Shown: positions 1 to 8,279 of the stretch, in pieces
Numbering within the stretch: position 1 is the first letter of the stretch
Layout of the letters: each line of letters opens with the position of its first letter
Assembly (NCBI GenBank): GCA_038232935.1
Contig: JBBSMX010000010.1
Span: forward strand, 1 to 54,635
Reading direction: 5' to 3'
From: JBBSMX01 sp038232935
Lineage (GTDB): Bacteria > Bacteroidota > Rhodothermia > Rhodothermales > JANQRZ01
DNA: 54,635 nt
Made by a program: the position numbers and the translations under genes
The notes under the pieces: generated by a model
The model's input: only the letters and a program-made list of their open reading frames with translations
What the model was told of the DNA's origin: nothing
Databases searched by the model: none

Positions 1-134
1 CTTACGCAGTTGAGGAACTCCTCCCCCCGGGGAGGTGCCCCCGTAGGGGGCGGAGGGGGTTGGCCGAGCCCCGTAGACCCCCCCAGTCGCTGCGCGCCAG
101 CCCCCCGAGGGGGGCAGGGGGCCAACTGCGTAAC
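1..134. repeat. GC-rich element with 11-bp inverted ends
   Basis: Bases 2-12 (TTACGCAGTTG) and 123-133 (CAACTGCGTAA) are perfect reverse complements. Between them are several short G/C palindromes, for example CTCCCC/GGGGAG near 20-33 and CCCCC/GGGGG near 41-50. The arrangement looks like a small non-autonomous element with terminal inverted repeats or a large REP-type fold. No coding capacity is evident. The left end coincides with the window edge, so a target-site duplication cannot be checked. Confidence 0.5.
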
Positions 135-213
135 TCCTATGTGAATGTCCGAAGATTGCGAATGTCCGACCCCAGGCTCTGTCCACACCCCCTCGTCCTC
201 CTCCCTCAGGCCG

Positions 214-1797
214 ATGCCCACCTTCACCCTCACGACGCTCGACATCACGGCCGTCGTCCTCTACGCCCTCGTCATCTTTGGGATCGGGCTCTATTTCTCG
301 CGCAAGACCGACGACGACGAGGACTACTTCCTCGCCGGCCGCTCCCTCACGTGGGGGCTCATCGGGATCAGCCTGCTCGCCTCCAACCTCTCCTCGTCCT
401 CGATGATCGGGATGGCGGGCGAGGCCTACGGCGGGATCGGGCTCGCCGTGTTCAACTACGAGTGGATGGCGGCCGTCGTCCTCGTCATCTTCGTGCTGTT
501 CTTCCTCCCGTTCTACCTCCGCTCCCAGATCTACACGATGCCGGAGTTCTTGGAGCGGCGCTTCGACGAGCGGAGCCGGTACTACTTCTCGGCCGTCTCC
601 ATCTTCCTCTCCGTCGTCGTCGACACGGCGGCAGCGCTTTTTGCCGGGGCCCTCGTCGTGGAACTCATCTACCCCGACTTCCCGCTGTGGATCTCGATGG
701 CGATCCTCGCGCTCGTGGCCGGGGCCTACACGATCGCGGGCGGGCTGAAGGCCGTCGTCTACACCGACGCCATTCAGGGCACGCTCCTCCTCCTCGGGAG
801 CGCCGCCGTCTCGATCATGGCGTGGAACGCCGTCGGCGGGTGGGACGCCGTGACGGCCGTGACGCCGGAGGCGGACCTCTCGCTCATCCAGCCCGCCTCG
901 TCCCCGACGATGCCGTGGCCCGGCCTGATCACGGGCGTCTTCCTCCTCGGATTCTATTTCTGGACGACGAACCAGTTCATGGTCCAGCGCGTCCTCGGCG
1001 CCAAAAACCTCGACCACGGCCGGTGGGGGGCGCTCTTCGGCGGCATCCTCAAGCTCCCCATCATCTTCCTCATGGTGATGCCCGGCACGTTCGCCCGCGT
1101 GCTCTATCCCAACCTCGAACGGGCCGACCAGGTCTTCCCCACCCTCCTCTTCGACCTCCTCCCCGACGGCTTCCGCGCCCTCGTCCTCACGGCGATGCTC
1201 GCCGCCATCATGTCGAGCGTGGACTCGACGCTGAACGCGGCATCGACGCTCGTGACGATGGATTTCATCAAGAAGCGTCGGCCCGACATATCGCCGCATG
1301 CGCTCGTCCGGATCGGCCGGTTCGTGACGGCGGCGTGCATGGTGTTCGCGATCGCGTGGTCGCCCGTCATCGTCGGGTTCGACACGCTCTGGTCGTACCT
1401 CCAGACGACGCTGGCGTACGTGGCCCCACCGGCCCTCGCGCTCTTCATCCTCGGCGTGTTCTGGCGGCGGGCGAACGGGAACAGTGCCCTCGCCGGGCTC
1501 GTGGCCGGGCACCTCGCCGCCCTCGTGTTCTTGGCGCTGAGCATCACCGGCGTGCTCCGGTTCCAGTTCCTCTACCTCCCCCCGATCCTGCTCGCGATCA
1601 GCATGGTGACGATGGCCGTGGTGAGCCTGCGGGGCGCGCCGCCGCCGCTGGAGAAGACGGAGGGGCTGATGTGGACGCCGTCGTTCTGGCGGGCCGAAAC
1701 CGAAGCGCTGCGAACCGTCCCGGCGTGGAAGAACTACCGCCTGCAGTCGGCCGTGCTCCTCGCGCTCACGGCTCTCGTCGTGGGAATCTTCTGGTAG
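214..1797 (+). CDS. Sodium:solute symporter (SSS/SLC5 family)
   Basis: A 527-residue, very hydrophobic protein of about 13 membrane segments, the usual size for SSS transporters, which couple Na+ entry to uptake of sugars, carboxylates or similar solutes. Visible family features are the N-terminal segment followed by FSRKTDDDEDYFLAGRSL, the glycine/serine-rich stretch SNLSSSSMIGMAGEAYG, and YTIAGGLKAVVYTDAIQ in the middle, which resembles SGLT-type sugar transporters. The ATG at 214 is chosen because it directly precedes the first membrane segment; an ATG at 145 would add 23 unlike residues. No neighbour on the same strand shares an operon with it, so the substrate is undetermined. Sugar is a guess from the SGLT-like motif and the glycosidase genes nearby. 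Confidence 0.9.
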   Translation: MPTFTLTTLDITAVVLYALVIFGIGLYFSRKTDDDEDYFLAGRSLTWGLIGISLLASNLSSSSMIGMAGEAYGGIGLAVFNYEWMAAVVLVIFVLFFLPFYLRSQIYTMPEFLERRFDERSRYYFSAVSIFLSVVVDTAAALFAGALVVELIYPDFPLWISMAILALVAGAYTIAGGLKAVVYTDAIQGTLLLLGSAAVSIMAWNAVGGWDAVTAVTPEADLSLIQPASSPTMPWPGLITGVFLLGFYFWTTNQFMVQRVLGAKNLDHGRWGALFGGILKLPIIFLMVMPGTFARVLYPNLERADQVFPTLLFDLLPDGFRALVLTAMLAAIMSSVDSTLNAASTLVTMDFIKKRRPDISPHALVRIGRFVTAACMVFAIAWSPVIVGFDTLWSYLQTTLAYVAPPALALFILGVFWRRANGNSALAGLVAGHLAALVFLALSITGVLRFQFLYLPPILLAISMVTMAVVSLRGAPPPLEKTEGLMWTPSFWRAETEALRTVPAWKNYRLQSAVLLALTALVVGIFW

Positions 1798-1894
1798 GCT
1801 TAACGGGGAGACGCAGAGCCCGTAACCGCCTCCATCCTGAATCGAGCTCTGGACAGGCCGGGGCGGTCGCGCAGCGGCTGGGTGGTCACCGTAC

Positions 1895-1945
1895 GGGAAC
1901 CCCCTCCGTCCGCTTCGCGGCCACCTCCCCAAGGGGAGGGGTCCC
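1895..1945. repeat. Palindromic GC-rich repeat
   Basis: This stretch folds into nested stems: CCGC-TTC-GCGG at 1910-1920, CCTCCCC-AA-GGGGAGG at 1924-1939, and outer GGGA/TCCC arms. It lies between the symporter end and the convergent lipoprotein gene. It is of the same compositional type as the element at 1-134, so the symporter is bracketed by such repeats. It may act as a terminator for either side, but no U-tract follows. Confidence 0.4.
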
Positions 1946-1992
1946 TTCACCAAAGCAGTTTCTGAGTCTACCGCGAACCTATTAGGACTGGG

Positions 1993-2529
1993 CTACCGAC
2001 GCACCTCAAACTCGTTCGAGAAGCGGGTCTCGCTCCGATCTCTCGGAGGCTCCGGATTCTCCTCGACGTTCACCTCTGCCCGCACGCGGTATACCCCGGA
2101 GCGGAGATTCTCGTACAGCAGGAAGTCCAGCGTGCTTTCGCCGTTGGGCTGGAGGACGATGGCGTACGCCTCGCAGAGGTCGCAGAACTCCTCTCCCGTT
2201 TGCGGGATCACCCCGCCGCCAAAGCTGCACCCCTCCACCGCGGCCCACACCTCTCCTTCGCGTTGCTCCAGCGAGACGCCGCACGGCCCGTACAGGTAGG
2301 GCTGGGAAGACGTGTTCCGAAAGGAGACGACGAGAGAGTCGGCGGGCGCGTAGGCGGCGCAGTTGGTCCGGACGAGCAGGGGTCCGGCCGGCGCTTCCGA
2401 AGGCGGCGTGCACGGCACGGCCTGAACGGCCTCTTCCCGATCCCCGTCGCAGCCGGACAGGACGCCTGTCATCGAGAGCAGGAGCAGCCCGGCCAGGCTG
2501 GGGCGATAGGTTGTGCGAAGGGCAGGCAT
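1993..2529 (-). CDS. Small lipoprotein of unknown function
   Basis: 178 residues beginning with a positively charged N-terminus, a hydrophobic core and the lipobox LSGC at about residue 27, so export and lipid attachment are likely. The remainder contains an Ig-like, beta-rich sequence (LVVSFRNTSSQPYLYG) with several cysteines (CGVSLEQ, CSFGGG, CDLCEAY) that may form disulfides. It is loosely like BsuPI/Ig-type proteinase-inhibitor folds, but I do not recognise a family with confidence. It follows the TonB receptor by 22 bases on the same strand and is probably the last gene of that three-gene transcript. Confidence 0.75.
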   Translation of the reverse strand: MPALRTTYRPSLAGLLLLSMTGVLSGCDGDREEAVQAVPCTPPSEAPAGPLLVRTNCAAYAPADSLVVSFRNTSSQPYLYGPCGVSLEQREGEVWAAVEGCSFGGGVIPQTGEEFCDLCEAYAIVLQPNGESTLDFLLYENLRSGVYRVRAEVNVEENPEPPRDRSETRFSNEFEVRR

Positions 2530-2551
2530 AGCGGCAGTCTCGTCGTGCTCG

Positions 2552-4819
2552 TCAGCGCGTCTCGAACTTCACGCCCACGAACGGGAGAAGCGGGAGCTGG
2601 TCCACGCGGCGGACGGTGAAGATGTCGAAGTAGAACAGGTTCGCGCGGTCGTAGAGGTTGATCGCGCCGGCCTGCACGCTGAGGGCGCCCGGCCCGAGCG
2701 GAAACGTCCGCGACACTGCAACGTCGAGCCGGTGGTAGTCCGGGAGTCGCCCGCCGTAGGGCCGGCGGTAGAGCACACGCGGGATGCCGTAAATCGTGCC
2801 GAGGTCTGGGAGTGGAAACAGCGGAACGAGAGTGTCGAAGCCGTAGGGCTGCGTAAACGGGAGGCCCGAGCCGTACTGCCACCGCACGCTCGTCTCGAAG
2901 CCGCCGACGTCGAGGCTGAAGAGGGCGTTGACCTGGTGGCGGCGGTCGTGGGGGGGGTTGTACGTCTGGACCGACACGCCGCCGTCCCCGACGAGGGCCG
3001 CCTGTTCGAGCGAATACTCGGTGCGGGCCAGCCCGTAGCCGACGAAGGCGTAGGCCGGGCCGTGCTGCCACTCCACCCGTGTGTCCAGCCCGCGCACGGT
3101 CCCCTCGGCCGGAGCCAGCCGCGTGGTGAACTGCGCGATCGTGCTCCAGATGGGCACGGCGAGATCTCGGAGCCGCTTGGCGTAGCCCTCGACGCCGAGA
3201 CGGAACGGCCCGAGGCGCTGCTGCACACCCGCCATCACGTGGAGCGCCTCGGCCTGCCCGCCGCCGACCGGGTTCGGCAACCACGCGAGGAACACGGAGC
3301 CGGCGTCGCGCTCGTCGCTGATGCCGTTGACGGTCTGCCGGTAGAGCCCACCGGCGGCGCTGAGCTGGGTCGGCCCGTCCTCGCCCCACGGCCGCCACGC
3401 CAGCCGCAGCCGCGGCTCGAAGCTCGCCGCGTAGTCCCCGAAGTACGCCGTCACGGCGAGGCTGGGGTTGACCTCCAACCCACCCCCTGGCTCGACGACG
3501 GCGTCGACGTATCCGCCGGAAGCGAGAAGCAAGTCGTCCGCCGACTGCACGCCGACGAACTGGCCCCCGAGCGTATAACCGAGGAAGTCCGCCCGTGTGA
3601 AGAGGCCGCCGCTGAGGCGGAGCCCGTCGCGGACGTGCGTGAGGTGGACCTCAGTGTTGACGAGGAGCGCATCCGAACTCCGCTCCGGCGAGCGGTCCGC
3701 CCCCACCGTGTTGCGGACGTGCGAGACCCCCGCCTGCGCCTCGAACGAGAACGGGAGGCCGGACGGGAGCACGAGGCACCGGCCGGTGAGGGCAGAGTTC
3801 TGCCATCGGAACACGTCGCGGCACCCGGCCGGCGCGTCTGGGTCGATCCGTCCCTCGTCGTAGGTATAGAGCCCGGTGAGGCTGCACCGGCCGCTCTCGG
3901 GGTCGGCCCGCGTCAGCTTCACGAACACGTCGCCGAAACGGAGCGGGAGGTCCTCGCCGATGAGCGGCCCGGCCTGCTCGATGAGCGAGGTCCGGACCGA
4001 GCCGATGAGCGAGAGCGCGCCCTGTTGGAGCGGGCCTTCGGCACGGAGCGAGAGGAGGAACGGGCTGACCGAGCCGGCCGCCTCCAGCCGCTCGAAGTTA
4101 CCCTCGCGCATCGTGACGTCGAGGACGGACGAGATGCGCCCGGAGTACCGCGCCCCGTAGCCGCCGGCGTAGAAGTCGGCGTTGGCGACGAGGTCTTCGG
4201 GGAAGGCCGAGAAGAAGCCGACGATGTGGAAGGGCTGGTAGACGAGGGCACCGTCCATGAGGACGAGGTTCTGCGGTGGCGTCCCCCCGCGCACGTAGAG
4301 CCCGCCGCCGCGGTCGCCCACGGCGACGACGCTGGGGAGGGCCTGGAGGTAGCTGGCGAGGTCACCCGAGAGATCCGGCGTGGGGACGCGGGCGACATCC
4401 TTCGGCCGGATCTGCTGGAGGCCGCCCTCGATGCGCGCGGCCCCGCCCTCCGCCTCGACCCGCACCTCGCCGAGCTCGGCCCCCGGCTCCAGCGCCACGT
4501 TCACCACTTCGACCCGCTGATCGCCGAGCGTGAGCGTGTCGGCGTGCGGCTGGTAGCCGACGTAGGTGACGCGGAGCGCGTAGCGTCCGGGCGTCACCTC
4601 GGGAATCTGGTAGAGCCCGTCCCGATCCGTGACGGCTCCCAGCAGCGGAGCGGCCGGGCGGTCGAGCGCATCGAGGCCCACGTTCGCGCCGGGCAGCGGC
4701 AGCCCGCTGGACGCGTCCGTCACGAACCCCCGCACCGTCGCCTCGCCCGGCTGCGCGCTCGCCGCCGAGAGCAGGGCGAGGCCGAGCGCGAAGGCGAGGA
4801 GGGCGCGCAGCGTGGTCAT
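2552..4819 (-). CDS. TonB-dependent receptor with CarboxypepD_reg-like domain
   Basis: 755 residues. A signal peptide ends near ALLSAASAQ. A carboxypeptidase-regulatory-like beta-sandwich follows (VRGFVTDASSGLPLPGANV, to about residue 110), then a plug domain (about 125-230, with GLYVRGGTPPQNLVLMDG) and a beta-barrel ending in an aromatic/charged C-terminus. Such receptors import substrates across the outer membrane using TonB energy. The ATG at 4819 is preferred over one at 4870 because it directly precedes the signal peptide and forms an ATGA overlap with the stop of the upstream DUF4249 gene, which suggests translational coupling. In related genomes DUF4249 lipoproteins typically sit beside such receptors. 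The substrate is unknown. Confidence 0.9.
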   Translation of the reverse strand: MTTLRALLAFALGLALLSAASAQPGEATVRGFVTDASSGLPLPGANVGLDALDRPAAPLLGAVTDRDGLYQIPEVTPGRYALRVTYVGYQPHADTLTLGDQRVEVVNVALEPGAELGEVRVEAEGGAARIEGGLQQIRPKDVARVPTPDLSGDLASYLQALPSVVAVGDRGGGLYVRGGTPPQNLVLMDGALVYQPFHIVGFFSAFPEDLVANADFYAGGYGARYSGRISSVLDVTMREGNFERLEAAGSVSPFLLSLRAEGPLQQGALSLIGSVRTSLIEQAGPLIGEDLPLRFGDVFVKLTRADPESGRCSLTGLYTYDEGRIDPDAPAGCRDVFRWQNSALTGRCLVLPSGLPFSFEAQAGVSHVRNTVGADRSPERSSDALLVNTEVHLTHVRDGLRLSGGLFTRADFLGYTLGGQFVGVQSADDLLLASGGYVDAVVEPGGGLEVNPSLAVTAYFGDYAASFEPRLRLAWRPWGEDGPTQLSAAGGLYRQTVNGISDERDAGSVFLAWLPNPVGGGQAEALHVMAGVQQRLGPFRLGVEGYAKRLRDLAVPIWSTIAQFTTRLAPAEGTVRGLDTRVEWQHGPAYAFVGYGLARTEYSLEQAALVGDGGVSVQTYNPPHDRRHQVNALFSLDVGGFETSVRWQYGSGLPFTQPYGFDTLVPLFPLPDLGTIYGIPRVLYRRPYGGRLPDYHRLDVAVSRTFPLGPGALSVQAGAINLYDRANLFYFDIFTVRRVDQLPLLPFVGVKFETR

Positions 4820-5688
4820 CCCTGACACCCCGCGTGGTGCAGCGCGAACACGCCGCGCATGCCTTCCCATATCCCGCTTCGCGTGATGACGCCGCCCACG
4901 TAGCCCAGCCCGCCCTCCACGTTCGAAGCTGTGCCCGGGAGCGCGAGCGTCTCGGGGTCGAGGTCGACCAGGTCGGGCCAGGCCTCGGTGGCGGCGGCGA
5001 TGAATACGCGGGCGGAGCTCAGGCTGGGGCAGGCCTCCCCCGCTGACCCGCTCAGCACCCGCTGCACGTCCTCGTACGCGTTGAAGCCGAGGATAAGCGT
5101 CCCGCCCGGCGTGCGATGGAGCCGGTCGAGGTAGGAGATCGTGATGTTGATGTCCGGCTCTACGAGGTCGTAGGTGATGCGGAGGTCCGCCATCTTTTCG
5201 ATCCCGGTGAAGCTCATGCCCTGCCCCGTGGGCGGGTTATCCGGCGACGAGTACAGCGTGATGCCGGACTCGAGCTGGGGGTTCGGGAACTGCGGCGGCG
5301 TCTCTAAGGAAGCCGTGGCCGTGCGCCCGTCCGGCCCCGTCGCCGTCAGGCGGTAGGCCGTGCCGGGCTCGACCGGCGTCGTCGTCCAGAAGTTGTGGAC
5401 GACGGCCCCGGTACTGAACCGAACGACGGAGTCTCGCAGCGTGGCGGTCTCGCCCCGCGTGAGGTCTTCGAGCGTCACGACGGCCTCCACCGGCGCGTCC
5501 TCGTAGGCCGACTGCCGCAGCGCCGCCACGCGGACGAACTGGGTGTCGGCGTCAGCGTCCACGAACCCGAAGAGCGAGAACGAGGCGTCGCTCTCTTCGA
5601 ACGGGTCGAACGCCGTCTCGCACCCGGCGAGGACCGCCGCGCCGAGCAACGTCAGCAGGAGGAGTCGGCACCGCATCGCACGCCTCAT
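4816..5688 (-). CDS. DUF4249-type lipoprotein
   Basis: 290 residues with a short n-region, a hydrophobic stretch and the lipobox VLAGC at about residue 22, followed by a beta-rich domain (FSLFGFVDADADTQFVRVAALR; PGTAYRLTATGPDGRTATAS) typical of the DUF4249 family. These are surface- or periplasm-facing lipoproteins encoded next to TonB receptors in Bacteroidetes-like bacteria and are presumed to help the receptor bind or present its substrate. Its stop overlaps the start of the receptor gene (ATGA at 4816-4819). An alternative ATG four codons in (5676) would also keep the lipobox. Function beyond the receptor association is inferred. Confidence 0.8.
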   Translation of the reverse strand: MRRAMRCRLLLLTLLGAAVLAGCETAFDPFEESDASFSLFGFVDADADTQFVRVAALRQSAYEDAPVEAVVTLEDLTRGETATLRDSVVRFSTGAVVHNFWTTTPVEPGTAYRLTATGPDGRTATASLETPPQFPNPQLESGITLYSSPDNPPTGQGMSFTGIEKMADLRITYDLVEPDINITISYLDRLHRTPGGTLILGFNAYEDVQRVLSGSAGEACPSLSSARVFIAAATEAWPDLVDLDPETLALPGTASNVEGGLGYVGGVITRSGIWEGMRGVFALHHAGCQG

Positions 5689-5829
5689 TCGGGGTTCGGC
5701 AGCCCCCCGCGACGCGAGGGGTTCGCAAGATAGGCTTCACCCCGGCAAAATCCAGTCACCCGTTCCCGCTCCTTCTGGGAGGAACGCTGGCTCCGTGTTG
5801 TATCCGGGATTACGGCGTGGTACCGGGAA

Positions 5830-7455
5830 TTACGGCTCGACGACGAGGCCTTCGACGAGCGCGAGCGCGACCCCGTTCGTCCAGCCGAAGCCGTCCTGGT
5901 TGGGATACTCGCCCCCGCCGGCTTTCAGGCTGAGGTCTTCGACGTTGTACTTCTCCAGCATCTTCCCCGTCCGTCCGTAGACGGCGCGGTTGAGCGAGAG
6001 CCACCGGTCGCGGCCCTGAGCCGCGAGGGCGTCGTGACCGTAGCGTTCGAGCCCGCGGATCGTCAGCCATTCGAGCGGCGGCCACCCGTTGGGCGCGTCC
6101 CACTGCTGGCCCGTGGCACGCAGCGTAGTCACGAAGCCGCCGGGCTTGAGGAAGTCCGCCTCCACGCGCTCGGCGACGCGGGCGGCCTGCGTTTCGGTGG
6201 CGAGGCCGTAGTAGAGTGGGACGAGCCCGGCGAGTGTGAGGCGGCCCGTAGAACGACCGTCGGCGAGGGTCACGTCAGAGAAGAACCCTTCCTCCTCGTC
6301 CCAGAACGTGGCGAGGAGGGCGGCCTTGCGGGCCTCGGCGCGGGCACGAAAGCGGGCGGCTTTGGCGGTGTCCCCGCTGGACTCAGCCAGCCACGCGATC
6401 GTCGTTTCGAGATGGTGGAGGAGCACGTTGAGATCGACGGGCACGATGTCGGTCGTCTCGATCTCGGCGAGCGATTGGTTGTCGGCGAACCAGCGGCTCG
6501 AAAAGTCCCACCCGCTCTCGGCGGCGCTGCGGAGATCCTTCCATAGCACCGCCCGCTCGTCCTCGGGGAGCGGCTCGGCGAGGAGGAAGTCTGGCCGGTA
6601 GGACTCTGGGCGCGGCGTCACGCCCGCGTCCCAGTAGCGGTTCAGCACCCCGGCCGCGACGCGCACCACGTGCCGCGACGCCGCGCCCGACTCGGCCCCG
6701 AGCGCGTCCTCACCGGCCATCCAGAAGGCGTGCTCGGCCTCCAGTGCGTCGAGATAGCTGCGTACCGACTCCTCCCCTTCCACTTGTGCGAGCAGGGCCA
6801 CCATCGACGAGAAGAACGGCGGCTGGCTCCGGGTGAGGTAGTACGTCCGGTTCCCGTTCGGGATGAAGCCTTGCGAGCGAACGAGGGCGGCGAAGTTGTC
6901 CACCATCCCGCGCGCGAGGTCGGCGCGGTCGCTCGTGACGAGGCCGAGCATCGTGAAGTAGCTGTCCCAGTAGTAGATCTCGCGGAAGCGCCCGCCGGGG
7001 ACGACGTACGGCTCCGGCAGGCGGAGCAGCGACGTGACGCCGGTCTCGGCGTCGGGAGCCCGTGTGAGGACGGGCCAGAGCGCGCGGATGTGGTCCTCCA
7101 TCGAGCGCGTCGTGTCCGTCGCGTAATCGCTCGCGATCTGCGGAGGCGGTACGAAGTGAGCATCGACGAAAGCGGCGAGGTCGAAGCCGGGCCGGCCACG
7201 CTCGGCCTCGTAGGCTGCCACGATCTTCGCTGGAGCCTCCCGCGGCAGGGCGTCCACGAACGTCTTCGAGTCGGGGTACACCTCGGCGAGTTGAACGGCG
7301 GCGAAGAGGGGGCCGAGGTCCTCCGCCGGCTGATAGAGCGCTGGGGCCGCCGACGCAGACGCGTCCGAACCGGTGGGGACGGAGCCTGCGCACCCCGCCA
7401 CCAGCAGGAGGGGAAGCAGGCAGTAGAGCGAGAGGAAGGGGCAGGATGCGGACAT
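5830..7455 (-). CDS. Alpha,alpha-trehalase (GH37), predicted lipoprotein
   Basis: 541 residues. An N-terminal hydrophobic stretch with lipobox LLVAGC indicates export to the periplasm or outer membrane. Both GH37 signatures are present: PGGRFREIYYWDSYF at 153-167 and QWDAPNGWPP at 451-460. The SGWDFSSRW segment carries the expected catalytic acid (Asp317), and EKYNV near the C-terminus matches the region of the catalytic base in E. coli TreA. The enzyme should hydrolyse trehalose to two glucose. The ATG at 7455 is used because 62 extra codons upstream would bury the signal peptide. It is the last of a same-strand set of carbohydrate genes (GH13 glucosidase, debranching-like enzyme, plug lipoprotein), suggesting use of external trehalose or alpha-glucans. 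Confidence 0.93.
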   Translation of the reverse strand: MSASCPFLSLYCLLPLLLVAGCAGSVPTGSDASASAAPALYQPAEDLGPLFAAVQLAEVYPDSKTFVDALPREAPAKIVAAYEAERGRPGFDLAAFVDAHFVPPPQIASDYATDTTRSMEDHIRALWPVLTRAPDAETGVTSLLRLPEPYVVPGGRFREIYYWDSYFTMLGLVTSDRADLARGMVDNFAALVRSQGFIPNGNRTYYLTRSQPPFFSSMVALLAQVEGEESVRSYLDALEAEHAFWMAGEDALGAESGAASRHVVRVAAGVLNRYWDAGVTPRPESYRPDFLLAEPLPEDERAVLWKDLRSAAESGWDFSSRWFADNQSLAEIETTDIVPVDLNVLLHHLETTIAWLAESSGDTAKAARFRARAEARKAALLATFWDEEEGFFSDVTLADGRSTGRLTLAGLVPLYYGLATETQAARVAERVEADFLKPGGFVTTLRATGQQWDAPNGWPPLEWLTIRGLERYGHDALAAQGRDRWLSLNRAVYGRTGKMLEKYNVEDLSLKAGGGEYPNQDGFGWTNGVALALVEGLVVEP

Positions 7456-7679
7456 CACGGCGGCGGTTGGTCGGAAGAGGACGTCGAGCAGGTGAGTCGC
7501 ACGGCCGTCGGCGTTCCCTGTATCCGCCCTGTGCCGCACGCATCCTCCGAACCTACGACGAACGACGGCACTCCCGCTTCGCCCGCGTGACGCACCCCGC
7601 CGGGTTCTTCCCGACCCTCGGGATGACAAGCGGCTCTCCACAGACCGGCAATGCTTGGACCCTCTTCCGCAGGTCGATC

Positions 7680-8138
7680 TCAGCCGTCGGGAGGGGGCGC
7701 CCGCTTGGTCGAGATGAGGATCACCCCGTTGGCCCCGCGCACGCCATAGGCCGCCGTATCCGAGGCGTTCTTCAGCACCCGTATCGAAGCCACGTCTTGG
7801 GGGTTGATCCCCGTCAGCGCTCCATCCGCGCCCAGTTGGATGGGGAGCCCATCGATCACGAATAGGGGATCGCTGTTGGCGTAGACCGAACTGGCACCCC
7901 GGATCCGGATGATGAGCCCGCTCGGGGAGTCCCGCACCTCCACGCCCGCGACCTGCCCGCGTAGCATCTCCTGCACTCTGGCGATAGACCGCCCCTCCAT
8001 ATCTTCGGCCTCGACGGTGTTGGGGTCGCGGTCGCGGCTATGATCGTCGTCACGGTTGCGGGTGGAGGCGCACCCCGTACTTGCGACGAGCACCCCGAGG
8101 AGCACTATTCGGCTCCCCCTTCCTATCGCTTGTTTCAT
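7680..8138 (-). CDS. Stand-alone SusC-type TonB plug domain lipoprotein
   Basis: 152 residues: a signal sequence with a lipobox-like ASTGC, a short D/R-rich spacer, then only a plug domain (about 45-145). It shows the SusC hallmarks SIARVQEMLRGQVAGVEV, IRIRGASSVYANSDPLFVIDG, INPQDVASIRVLKNASDTAAYG and GANGVILISTK. There is no beta-barrel downstream: the frame ends cleanly and the following DNA is intergenic before the trehalase. It could be a small lipoprotein family that reuses the plug fold, or the remnant of a receptor. The sound lipobox and intact stop favour a functional small protein. Its place among glycosidases suggests a carbohydrate context. Confidence 0.75.
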   Translation of the reverse strand: MKQAIGRGSRIVLLGVLVASTGCASTRNRDDDHSRDRDPNTVEAEDMEGRSIARVQEMLRGQVAGVEVRDSPSGLIIRIRGASSVYANSDPLFVIDGLPIQLGADGALTGINPQDVASIRVLKNASDTAAYGVRGANGVILISTKRAPPPDG

Positions 8139-8279
8139 GGCTCTTCTCGGTCCGTGTGAGACCCGCGCGGCTGCGGCAACCGGAGCACTCGGCAGTGGCG
8201 GGCCTGTTCTCGCTTAGACGCCCCCTCCTATGATAAGATGCAACTGCCACAGGTACAGCAAGCCTGTGCCCCTAAAACC

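Noticed and set aside
2513..4825. Long open frame (770 codons) on the plus strand antisense to the TonB receptor
   Set aside because: Arg/Glu/Val-rich shadow caused by high third-position GC; no domain, signal or conserved motif, while the minus strand encodes a textbook receptor.
5796..5835. Two similar GGGATTACGGC / GGGAATTACGGC segments as a functional repeat
   Set aside because: Only two imperfect copies of about 12 bases beside a gene end; too short to interpret.
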